This document shows, in pieces, positions 1 through 5,683 of a DNA stretch of 7,828 bases (the stretch's first letter is position 1; every line of letters starts with the position of its first letter). Below the pieces are notes generated by a model. The model saw only the letters and a list, made by a program, of their open reading frames with translations. It searched no databases and had not been told where the DNA came from. The DNA comes from Syntrophaceae bacterium. GTDB taxonomy: Bacteria; Desulfobacterota; Syntrophia; Syntrophales; UBA2185. The position numbers and the translations under genes are program-made. The DNA lies in NCBI GenBank assembly GCA_017885225.1, contig JAFNGM010000205.1:1-7828 (forward strand), in the 5' to 3' direction.

Positions 1-191
1 CCGAGGTGGAGTCGTAACACGTCAAAACAGGATGCATAACTCCTTTTGTATTCTATAGTTATCGACAAGCATGATGATTGTCAAGGATTATCTCAAAACT
101 TATTTACTTTTTTAAAAATTGTGGATGATGGGTAAGCATGGATACTTTTTGAAAGTGCGTACATCTTTCAATATTATCGGGTTCTCTTTTT

Positions 192-226
192 CAGGAAGAA
201 GCGGGCAGCGTCTTCATCCTGTTTTT
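192..226 (+). terminator. Plus-oriented intrinsic terminator
   Basis: A hairpin is formed by cagga (192-196) with tcctg (217-221), continues with gaag (198-201) pairing cttc (212-215), has a small GC-rich apex, and is followed by five T residues (222-226). This is the usual layout of a rho-independent terminator for transcription moving rightwards. The T-tract overlaps the stop codon of the minus-strand regulator. Read on the minus strand the hairpin is followed by A residues, so it would not serve that gene well. No plus-strand gene is visible to its left in positions 1-191, so its client would lie outside the window or be a non-coding transcript. Confidence 0.5.
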
Positions 227-1142
227 ATGCAACCCTTCGCCTCTTACGCTCCAGCGCAAGGTCTTCGCGCGCAAGTTTACCCTGCTTCTTGAGTTTGTGC
301 CATGTTCCCCTCACTGATGCCATATTGACACCCAGGGTCTCTGCGATAATGCCGAGGGCAATCCCTTTCCTTCTTAAGAACACTACATCTCTCTGGAAAT
401 TTTCGTCCAGCTTGTTGGCTCGCACATGAACGGAATAGGGCAATGTCTTCCAGGCTCTTTCATATCTGTTTCTGAAACCCGGTTCTGCCTTGAGGCGCTT
501 CCAGAATTCCCTGACACCAGGCATGTCGGGATCACGCCCTACTTCCGAAGGAGTTCTCCCCGATTGAATGCGCCTGAGGAATTCTTCGTAATCCTCACCG
601 GACCATTCCTTCTCCCTTCCATGAAACTTCAGCACTCTGCACCGGCTGTCATTTCTGTATGCCTCCACGAGAGGTCGTCTTTTGCGGGAAGACTTTATCA
701 ATTTATCAATATGGTCCTTTGACGGTGTGGGTGGGATTTTCCCTGCCGCTCTGCGCTTCTTTAGGTATGAGGAGAATTTTTTCCTGCAGGCGTTCCCCAT
801 CAGTCCATAGGTCCATGGTAATCCGAATTGTTCCTTGTATTCATCCATGGATATTTTATGCCCCTGGGAGATATGATTCCCAAGCTGGACATAGTGGCGG
901 CCACACAGGAGGCAGGTCAGCTTGTGTTCTTTAAAATAAGCGTCTAATTCCTCAACGCTGGTAAATTTCCCACGCCGGGGGAATCCCGGCAGGGGCTTGA
1001 TGTGCAGCTTAAGCCTGTACCCTTGGCTGGTTATGGGCTGATGATGATGAGATTCTCTTTTCTTATGGTCTGCCTTTGCCACGTTTCCACTCCACGGGGA
1101 GTTATCGTGAGTGTACAGTGAATGAGGGCCACTTCCATACAA
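225..1142 (-). CDS. MucR/Ros-type zinc-finger transcriptional regulator with extra HTH regions
   Basis: A 305-residue DNA-binding protein, probably a transcription regulator. A Ros/MucR C2H2 zinc finger is visible as Cys77-x2-Cys80-x9-His90-x4-His95, followed by the family-typical segment ISMDEYKEQFGLP. Residues about 180-238 resemble the helical DNA-binding part of Sf6-type phage terminase small subunits (EEFLRRIQSGRTPSEV, then a Pro and an FRNRYERAW segment). Residues about 248-290 look like a further helix-turn-helix (FQRDVVFLRRKGIALGIIAE), and the tail is strongly basic. Ordinary MucR proteins are about half this length, so this is an extended architecture. The ATG at 1142 has no clear ribosome site; a GTG at codon 21 (1080-1082) has GGAG seven bases upstream and is a credible alternative start. 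The zinc-finger call is firm; the target genes are unknown. Confidence 0.8.
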   Translation of the reverse strand: MYGSGPHSLYTHDNSPWSGNVAKADHKKRESHHHQPITSQGYRLKLHIKPLPGFPRRGKFTSVEELDAYFKEHKLTCLLCGRHYVQLGNHISQGHKISMDEYKEQFGLPWTYGLMGNACRKKFSSYLKKRRAAGKIPPTPSKDHIDKLIKSSRKRRPLVEAYRNDSRCRVLKFHGREKEWSGEDYEEFLRRIQSGRTPSEVGRDPDMPGVREFWKRLKAEPGFRNRYERAWKTLPYSVHVRANKLDENFQRDVVFLRRKGIALGIIAETLGVNMASVRGTWHKLKKQGKLAREDLALERKRRRVA

Positions 1143-1238
1143 TCATGGCTGGCTGTATATATGACAAGACGCAAAAACACTCTGATGCGGCAGAATCCAC
1201 ATCTGGATCGTTTCCGGTTTTGTAGAAATGCCCTGAGA

Positions 1239-1652
1239 TTACTTGGCTGACAGACAGTCGCTCATGAATTTCTTGCGTGCTTCACCTGTCAACTTCTTTT
1301 CGGTGGCCTCTTTGTTACAGGCCTTCATCTTGTCTTGCTGGGTTGTCGCGGCAGCGGGCTTTGCCTTAAGGCATTCCTTCATGAATTTCTGCCTCTCCTC
1401 GCCTTTGAGATTCTTTTCGTTTGCTTCCTTGTTGCAGACTTTCATCTTCTCCTGCTGGGGTGTCGTGGCGGGCTTGGTCTTGAGACACTCGCTCATAAAT
1501 GCCTTCCGCTCCTCACCGGCAAGTTTCTTCTCGGTGGCTTCTTTGTTGCAAGCCTTCATCTTATCCTGCTGGGGTGTCGCCACAGCGAACGGTGCGAATG
1601 CCAGACCGATGGCGAAAAGCGCTACAACAACCGCGATCATGATTTTCTTCAT
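1239..1652 (-). CDS. Exported PsiF-repeat protein with three repeats
   Basis: A 137-residue protein with a Sec signal peptide (KK start, hydrophobic stretch, likely cut after AVA near residue 25), then three near-identical repeats of about 38 residues beginning at Gln28, Gln66 and Gln105. Each repeat carries the core QQxKMKxCNKEAxEKxLxG and a second Cys near its end (pairs Cys34/56, 73/94, 112/133), so each probably forms one disulfide in the periplasm. This is the PsiF repeat, first named in the phosphate-starvation-inducible PsiF of enterics. Most PsiF proteins have two repeats; this one has three. The molecular function of the family is not established. The start at 1652 is chosen because AGGAG lies eight bases upstream and the signal peptide begins there; a longer in-frame reading to 1775 would put the signal peptide inside the protein. 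Confidence 0.85.
   Translation of the reverse strand: MKKIMIAVVVALFAIGLAFAPFAVATPQQDKMKACNKEATEKKLAGEERKAFMSECLKTKPATTPQQEKMKVCNKEANEKNLKGEERQKFMKECLKAKPAAATTQQDKMKACNKEATEKKLTGEARKKFMSDCLSAK
1242..1571 (-). repeat. Three in-frame tandem repeats inside the PsiF gene
   Basis: Three tandem units of 114, 117 and 99 bases start at 1571, 1457 and 1340 (minus strand). They remain closely similar at DNA level: the plus-strand segments around 1303-1345, 1420-1462 and 1537-1579 nearly match, all containing ttcatctt followed by tgctggg. The high nucleotide similarity suggests fairly recent duplication or ongoing homogenisation. Confidence 0.8.
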
Positions 1653-1668
1653 ACACAAATCTCCTTTC

Positions 1669-1708
1669 ACCTTGATAATTGATTGATAGTTATCAGCGGT
1701 ATCAAGGT
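1669..1708 (-). promoter_or_regulatory. Cluster of inverted TTGATA half-sites in psiF leader
   Basis: A perfect 9-base inverted repeat, accttgata (1669-1677) and tatcaaggt (1700-1708), encloses a second inverted pair, tgata (1684-1688) and tatca (1691-1695). In effect four TTGATA-like half-sites, two in each orientation, lie within 40 bases. The outer right arm overlaps the predicted -10 element. This could be an operator, or alternative hairpins in the 5' leader; the sequence alone cannot decide. Confidence 0.4.
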
Positions 1709-1732
1709 AAGGAAATTTGTCTTTTGTGTCAA
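1704..1732 (-). promoter_or_regulatory. Candidate sigma70 promoter of the PsiF gene
   Basis: On the minus strand a perfect -35 TTGACA (1732-1727) is followed after 17 bases by TACCTT (1709-1704), a weak -10. Transcription would start near 1697, giving a leader of about 45 bases that contains the inverted repeats and the AGGAG ribosome site (1665-1661). The poor -10 with a perfect -35 would suit a regulated promoter. Confidence 0.4.
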
Positions 1733-1838
1733 TGAAATATTGCCAGTCTGTTGCCACTTGATATATTCTGCACACATGGATAAGGTGGTATACAATGAGA
1801 TTTTATGGCAAGTGATTAAATTTGAATAAAGGCATAAC

Positions 1839-2327
1839 ATGGATAACAGGAAATTATTTTCAAGGTTCTATTTCGTAGTATTGATTTGTCTGCTTATCGT
1901 GCCATGCTCTGCGAAGAGTGTGCATGGCGAGGAGTGGGAAATATACTTTGAAGCGGACAACGGAATGTTATTTTATTACGATGTCGCCAGCATTAAGTTT
2001 CTTACACCGAATATTGTTCACGTCTGGATTAAAAATTTTCCGCCGAATGAGGAAGCAAGATTAAACTATATCCAGACGCTGAGAAAAAAAGAGCCGACTT
2101 TCCCGGACAATATCAAGTACACAGCTGCATTAGTTGAAATTAACTGTAAGAGCAAAACATTTACATCCCTTCAGGTAACAGCGTACAGCATACAAGATGA
2201 AGTAGTAATATCAGAAACCATGCAAGATCCGCCTATCGAGATTGTGCCCGCGGAGTCGATGATGAACGCATTACAGAGGGCTGTCTGTGCAAAGAGGGAG
2301 GTGAAAAAGAAAAAGAAGGGGAAATGA
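1839..2327 (+). CDS. Exported adhesin-E-like protein
   Basis: A 162-residue exported protein resembling the surface-adhesin E-like domain family. The N-terminus has basic residues, a hydrophobic stretch (about 11-22) and probable signal peptidase sites near residues 25-30. The mature part shows the family layout as I recall it: an early Trp (W33), an Asp-containing strand (FYYDVASIKF), a VHVWIK strand (60-65), then a conserved pair Cys103 and Cys150 that likely forms a disulfide. It ends in a run of lysines, unusual for the family and perhaps important for binding nucleic acid or surface polymers. The sequence VPC at 21-23 is a poor lipobox because of the Pro before Cys. The ribosome site is weak (AAAGG, 1828-1832). 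It is divergent from the PsiF gene and converges on the operon at 2345, with only 17 bases between stops. The true role in adhesion is unproven. Confidence 0.65.
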   Translation: MDNRKLFSRFYFVVLICLLIVPCSAKSVHGEEWEIYFEADNGMLFYYDVASIKFLTPNIVHVWIKNFPPNEEARLNYIQTLRKKEPTFPDNIKYTAALVEINCKSKTFTSLQVTAYSIQDEVVISETMQDPPIEIVPAESMMNALQRAVCAKREVKKKKKGK

Positions 2328-2344
2328 TTTGTGACAGGGAATTC

Positions 2345-2503
2345 TCAGTCCCCATGGTTCGCAACAAGTACAATCAGGATGCCCATGAATGTCAAAGCCA
2401 TCAGAGCCACAAACCCCATTATGCCGTTACCATAAATACGATTAAGTGAAATGGTGGCGACTAACAAAATAACTCCGATTGCTGTGTTCTCTAAATATTT
2501 CAT
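2345..2503 (-). CDS. Small two-helix membrane protein, 52 residues
   Basis: A short open frame with ATG at 2503 and TGA at 2345-2347. It encodes a 52-residue protein with two hydrophobic stretches (about residues 8-20 and 28-48) joined by a short polar turn NRIYGNG, consistent with a hairpin inner-membrane protein. Its ATG overlaps the stop of the upstream 58-residue gene in an ATGA junction, a classic sign of translational coupling and the main reason to believe it is real. It is the last gene of the operon beginning at 4193. I do not recognise the family. Function unknown. Confidence 0.6.
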   Translation of the reverse strand: MKYLENTAIGVILLVATISLNRIYGNGIMGFVALMALTFMGILIVLVANHGD

Positions 2504-2676
2504 TTCTCAGCCTTCAACATGGACGCCTGAACTTTCATTATCTCTTCCAGAAGCTCATCCTTGCTGATGATACCTTTCCTCTCAAGCAAATTAACGAGGG
2601 CTTCTGATTGAATGATACCGGAAATGACGACTTCTCGCAGGTCAACGGTCTGCTTGGGATCAAGTTGTTTTGCCAT
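2500..2676 (-). CDS. Small conserved-looking helical protein, 58 residues
   Basis: ATG at 2676, TGA at 2500-2502, 58 residues. The sequence starts MAKQLDPKQTV and continues with two predicted amphipathic helices containing SEALVNLLERKGIISKDELL; the KGIISKDEL part resembles the helix-capping pattern of many short bacterial proteins of unknown function in deltaproteobacteria-like genomes. It starts three bases after the stop of the DUF3024 gene, with GGGGA seven bases upstream of its ATG, and overlaps the next gene by four bases, so it is firmly embedded in an operon. It is charged, soluble and has no Cys. Function unknown. Confidence 0.65.
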   Translation of the reverse strand: MAKQLDPKQTVDLREVVISGIIQSEALVNLLERKGIISKDELLEEIMKVQASMLKAEK

Positions 2677-2679
2677 GAT

Positions 2680-3024
2680 TTATCCCCAAAATATTCCAGT
2701 CGAATCTCTGTCTACTGCTTTCACCAGATCATCAAAATTTAAACTCGGTTCAGCCTCAGTATAAGGATGCCACTTTGAATTCCTATCAGCACAGTAAAGG
2801 GACCACTTTTTTGATTCCTGGTCATATCGGAAACGGGCGACCGGCTTCTCTTTCCAGACAGAAGGATCTAAATGGTATGGCCTTGACTCATATATAGTAA
2901 CGTTGTCTCCGCTGACTTTGAAATAAATCTTGATCTCATGGCGGGCATGTTTCGGGACTTTATTGTGGCAGTAAGTCAGCAGTGTTATTTCTACGAGTCT
3001 CTTAGTGAATTCGGGAAGGGGCAT
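2680..3024 (-). CDS. DUF3024 family protein
   Basis: A 114-residue protein that matches the DUF3024 pattern from memory: an N-terminal helix (FTKRLVEITLLTYCHNKVP), a strand pair around GDNVTIYESRPY (39-50), the core PVARFRYDQESKKWSLYCAD (61-80), the segment WHPY (85-88), and the characteristic end DSTGIFWG. The length is normal for the family. It is predicted cytoplasmic with no signal or membrane segment. It sits 18 bases after the CBM48 gene, with AGAGGAA upstream of its ATG. DUF3024 proteins have no established function; the operon does not clarify it. Confidence 0.8.
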   Translation of the reverse strand: MPLPEFTKRLVEITLLTYCHNKVPKHARHEIKIYFKVSGDNVTIYESRPYHLDPSVWKEKPVARFRYDQESKKWSLYCADRNSKWHPYTEAEPSLNFDDLVKAVDRDSTGIFWG

Positions 3025-3042
3025 GAGCGATTCCTCTTTTAA

Positions 3043-3318
3043 TCAGTCTACAATCAATACACAGTTATAACCGCCATACTGATTCATATGTCGTATATTA
3101 CAAGTCGGATCATCCATCCATCGACCATCAACAATAAGTCGGTATTCATAGGTTCCAGGAAACAGATCCACAACAGCCGACCAGGTGCCTTCTTTGTCTT
3201 GTTTCAGCGGGTTTGCTCCAGGATTCCACCCATTGAAACTTCCCGCAACAAAAACCGTTTCAGCATATGAAGCATGGTATTTGAATGTGATCCTTTTTTT
3301 AAAGATTTTCCCGACCAT
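3043..3318 (-). CDS. Stand-alone CBM48 / AMPK-type glycogen-binding protein
   Basis: A 91-residue protein made of a single CBM48 (isoamylase N-terminal/AMPK-beta glycogen-binding) beta-sandwich. Visible signatures are VFVAGSFNGWNP (22-33), the Trp of GTWSAVVDL (45-52), and GTYEYRLIVDGRWMDDP (55-71), followed by NQYGGYNCVL (79-88). In characterised relatives aromatic residues in these loops contact alpha-1,4-glucan. No catalytic domain is attached and no signal peptide is present, so it probably binds glycogen-like polymer, or a protein partner, in the cytoplasm. The gene starts 10 bases after the IHF-like gene; AGGGG lies about eight bases before the ATG and overlaps that gene's end. The fold is confident; the ligand is inferred. 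Confidence 0.85.
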   Translation of the reverse strand: MVGKIFKKRITFKYHASYAETVFVAGSFNGWNPGANPLKQDKEGTWSAVVDLFPGTYEYRLIVDGRWMDDPTCNIRHMNQYGGYNCVLIVD

Positions 3319-3328
3319 ATCTCCACCC

Positions 3329-3616
3329 CTATTTTTGTATTAGTTCATCCTTTAAATTGTTAGAGCACTTGAAGGTAACGACCTTTCGTGCGCTGATGAC
3401 CATGTCTTTTCCAGTCTTGGGGTTTCTTCCCATACGTTGTTTTTTGCTTCTGACGGACCATTTGCCAAAACCGGATGTGAGGACACTGTTGCCCTTACAA
3501 AGTTCGTCTATTATGATCTCGAAAAAACTGTCAACGATCTTCTTGCACCCGTCTTTTGTAAGATCATCATTTTCATTATACATAATATCAACGAGTGATT
3601 GACGGGTAATTTTCAT
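3329..3616 (-). CDS. HU/IHF family DNA-binding protein, IHF-alpha-like
   Basis: A 95-residue histone-like protein that binds and bends DNA as a dimer. The N-terminal helices carry the usual TRQSLVDIM...KKIVDSFFEIIIDEL pattern. The DNA-gripping arm shows GFGKWSVRSKKQRMGRNPKTG (49-69) with the proline at the tip that intercalates into DNA, then ISARKVVTFKCSNNLKDEL. The ISARKVVTF end is closer to IHF-alpha than to HU. Two less usual cysteines (24 and 40) and a third at 84 are present. AGGA lies eight bases before the ATG. It follows the nuclease gene by 31 bases in the same operon. It may be a paralog of the housekeeping copy, since ihfA is normally found beside translation genes (inference). 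Confidence 0.9.
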   Translation of the reverse strand: MKITRQSLVDIMYNENDDLTKDGCKKIVDSFFEIIIDELCKGNSVLTSGFGKWSVRSKKQRMGRNPKTGKDMVISARKVVTFKCSNNLKDELIQK

Positions 3617-3647
3617 GGTCTGATCCTTTCTGATTTCTATTAATCAA

Positions 3648-4193
3648 CTATCTCTTTTCATATCTCTCAGAATGTGTCTTATGCTTATACCAGTTGTCCA
3701 GATATAGCTTCGCCAGATCCTTATTCCTGATGACCAGCAGGTTCTCCGCATTCCTCTCCTCTGCTGCTTTAGTAAAGTTGAAGGACCCGGTGATTACGGT
3801 CTCCCGGTCAATGATCATAATCTTGTTGTGAGCGATGGCGTGCTTGTCATCTATATAGGTGGGAATGTCTGAATTGGCCAAGAAGGTGGCTGAGGTGTAT
3901 TTATCCGTCCGCTGACTTTGGTCTAAAATAACTTCTACCTTCACGTTACGCTTATGAGCGTTTAAAAGGGCTTTAATGATATGGGCTGAAGTAAATGAAT
4001 ATGCTTGAACGAAGACTTCTGATTTGGCGTTGTTGATTTCTTTGATGATTGCTTGTGTGCAACCACCATTGGGGCTGAAGTAGACTTGGGCTGGGGTGTT
4101 GTTGAGGGTTAGGTCTGTGGCGTGGGATAGTTGAGGTAATGGAAAGAGAACAAAGCTGAGAGAAATGATGCTCCATAGGATTTGTCTTTTCAT
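3648..4193 (-). CDS. Exported phospholipase-D superfamily nuclease (Nuc-like)
   Basis: A 181-residue protein with a Sec signal peptide (about 1-25, ending SHA) and a single PLD domain. The catalytic HKD motif is intact: HNKIMIID (His122, Lys124, Asp129), followed by GSFNFT (136-141) and an NAENLL segment (148-153). An upstream QAYSFTSAHI strand (63-72) is typical. Size and single-motif structure match the small Nuc/Nth-like endonucleases that work as dimers and cut DNA without metal ions; a secreted phosphodiesterase acting on lipid is possible but less likely. It would act in the periplasm or outside. GGAG lies upstream of the ATG, and a good promoter stands 30-58 bases upstream. It is the first gene of the operon running down to 2345. 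Confidence 0.88.
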   Translation of the reverse strand: MKRQILWSIISLSFVLFPLPQLSHATDLTLNNTPAQVYFSPNGGCTQAIIKEINNAKSEVFVQAYSFTSAHIIKALLNAHKRNVKVEVILDQSQRTDKYTSATFLANSDIPTYIDDKHAIAHNKIMIIDRETVITGSFNFTKAAEERNAENLLVIRNKDLAKLYLDNWYKHKTHSERYEKR

Positions 4194-4492
4194 GGGGGAC
4201 TCCGGCGTTTAATTATGTTTAAAATATACGGGATTCGATTGGAAATATCAAGTCGGATAGGAATATAAGCTAATGATTGCGTGAAGAGATTTTATTGACT
4301 TCTTTATTAAATCTTTAATGTGGGTGAAAGTGTTTGTGTCGCAGATTTCTTTTGGCAATACGCGAGTGTGATCAAAGAAAAAATGAAATGTGCCGGGAAT
4401 TGGTGCCACCTACAATGCCTTAGAACGGACGAGAAAAAAGCATTGAAGATTAACATTCATAACGACGAACCTTCATTCCTCCGTGTTCCCTT
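4194..4492. other. Intergenic stretch between nuclease and methyltransferase genes
   Basis: About 300 bases without a gene I can support. The left part holds the operon promoter. The right part (about 4320-4490) is open on the plus strand, running on antisense into the methyltransferase 3' end, but has no ribosome site and no recognisable domain. It could be a decayed coding remnant. Confidence 0.4.
4223..4251 (-). promoter_or_regulatory. Sigma70-type promoter of the nuclease/IHF/CBM48 operon
   Basis: On the minus strand TTGATA (4251-4246) is followed after exactly 17 bases by TATATT (4228-4223), both matching consensus at five of six positions. Transcription would begin near 4216, leaving a leader of about 23 bases that includes the GGAG ribosome site. 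This is the best promoter in the window and no strong internal promoter is seen before the end of the operon. Confidence 0.6.
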
Positions 4493-5317
4493 TCACACAT
4501 TTTTTTTGTTATATCTCAAAGGGGAAAATAGCCGACATAGACGCCGACTTTTTTTCTCTATAATTTTTCTCCACCCAAGACTTCTCATTTCATTAAAGGA
4601 TAATTCACTAATACGATGTCCTTCATACGTAAACACTTCATCTGGTGTAACCTCTCTATCATGAAACAGATTTAGGTACTCGCGCCTGACAAATATTGCA
4701 TTACAATGTACATTTGCTAACAGGCTATACTGTTTACTAATTGCAAGCTCTGTCATGGATGAGATGCTTGTTCCAGTATAACCAGTAATACCCCACATGG
4801 ACGAAATGGTTGTTCCAGTATTATCCCGAACAATTGGAGAACCTGGTTTGTTAATACGTTTTACTCCAGGTTTATCACGTATATTAATCTCAATTATGAC
4901 AACCTTGGGCTGATACTCATCTAAAGATTGCCATACATGATAATCATCTCCATCAACATCAATTGACAGCAGATCGAAATGTTTTGGAATAGGAGTTAGA
5001 CTTAAAATGTTATCGAGTTTATTTTCCCCATCAGGCCTTACAAAAGTATGGACACAAATAGTGTCATACGCTTTCATGTTTTCGCGCAAAAGATTATATT
5101 TCGATGGATCTGCTTCAATCATAACACCATGGTAACTTTGCTGTGATATAAAGTAGTATGTATTACTTTCAGACTTGCCATCCCATGCTCCAAATTCTAC
5201 GCACCAACCCGTCTTATCAGGTATTTTTGACAGAACAAACGCCAATAGTCCATCTTCACCTTGTTGAGAAAAGAATGCTTTACGGTGTCTTAGTAACTTT
5301 TCAACTGTGTCTTTCAT
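4493..5317 (-). CDS. FkbM-like SAM-dependent methyltransferase
   Basis: A 274-residue protein with features of the FkbM/Methyltransf_21 group: FSQQGEDGLLAFVL (16-29), SAM-binding motif VEFGAWDG (40-47), IEADP (67-71) as the acidic end of the second strand, and LLSIDVDGDDYHVW (116-129). Members often O-methylate sugars in surface polysaccharides or natural products; the substrate here is unknown. The start is fixed by an in-frame TGA three codons upstream; GGAGAG lies 11 bases before the ATG. An unusual 14-residue duplication occurs at 167-188. The gene appears more AT-rich than its neighbours and is isolated between gene-poor stretches, which suggests acquisition by transfer. No glycosyltransferase is adjacent. 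Confidence 0.75.
   Translation of the reverse strand: MKDTVEKLLRHRKAFFSQQGEDGLLAFVLSKIPDKTGWCVEFGAWDGKSESNTYYFISQQSYHGVMIEADPSKYNLLRENMKAYDTICVHTFVRPDGENKLDNILSLTPIPKHFDLLSIDVDGDDYHVWQSLDEYQPKVVIIEINIRDKPGVKRINKPGSPIVRDNTGTTISSMWGITGYTGTSISSMTELAISKQYSLLANVHCNAIFVRREYLNLFHDREVTPDEVFTYEGHRISELSFNEMRSLGWRKIIEKKSRRLCRLFSPLRYNKKNV
4754..4820 (-). repeat. 42-base tandem duplication inside the methyltransferase gene
   Basis: Plus-strand segments 4754-4778 and 4796-4820 match at 22 of 25 positions and lie exactly 42 bases apart. On the protein they give TGTTISSM (167-174) and TGTSISSM (181-188). The duplication is in frame and adds 14 residues. Confidence 0.75.
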
Positions 5318-5683
5318 GGGGTGTCATGCTCTCCATTTGTCTCATAGGAAACCTAAACCGTTCATTTACAAACAAATCGCTTCGTTAGATCAGGAAGACT
5401 GCGCTTCTTAGGAACTCGATATTTCACCCTTGCCTTGATCATGATGCATTCTACTTGAGAATATATCATGTAGTCATCAGGATCAAATTACATAGTTAAT
5501 GGTAAGAAACACGATTGTATCGTTACGGAAAGGTCGCTTGAATTAAGCGGAAACCTCAAGAAAATGGGGTTAAACTGATCCTTGACAGGTAGAACACAAA
5601 GGCTCTCCATCTTGCGGACAAGAGCCTTCGGCTGTTAATACAGATGCATATTCAAAGCAATCATTCTGATCTTATTTCTATTT
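5318..5683. other. Gene-poor stretch with possible coding remnants
   Basis: No gene I can support in about 366 bases. A minus-strand frame from 5469 to 5362 (ATG to TGA) would give a basic 35-residue peptide ending DLTKRFVCK; its frame stays open six codons further upstream without another ATG, so it reads like the C-terminal end of a lost protein. On the plus strand a frame ending near 5569-5580 reads VTERSLELSGNLKKMGLN, also tail-like. Neither has a ribosome site. A perfect short palindrome, cgctt-gaatt-aagcg, lies at 5535-5549. This may be decayed genes or an insertion scar. Confidence 0.3.
5599..5628 (-). terminator. Hairpin downstream of the His-Xaa-Ser peptide gene, possible terminator
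   Basis: A perfect 8-base inverted repeat, aaggctct (5599-5606) and agagcctt (5621-5628), with a 14-base loop, lies about 55 bases past the peptide gene's stop. On the minus strand it is followed by TTTGTGTT, a weak U-rich tail. It is placed suitably to end the hxs transcript, but the tail is poor. Confidence 0.35.

Noticed and set aside
10..20. Short similarity to the 3' end of 16S rRNA (agtcgtaaca)
   Set aside because: Only about ten bases agree; the following bases do not continue as 16S rRNA (no ggtaacc, no anti-Shine-Dalgarno end).
1243..1686. Long plus-strand frames opposite the PsiF gene
   Set aside because: They mirror the repeated PsiF coding sequence in antisense; the minus-strand reading has the signal peptide, ribosome site and family repeats.
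1839..1910. Lipoprotein signal in the adhesin-E-like protein
   Set aside because: The candidate lipobox is IVPC, with Pro just before Cys, which is not accepted by the usual pattern; an ordinary signal peptide fits better.
4320..4664. Plus-strand 114-codon open frame
   Set aside because: It runs antisense into the methyltransferase 3' end, has no ribosome site, no domain and an unnatural composition.
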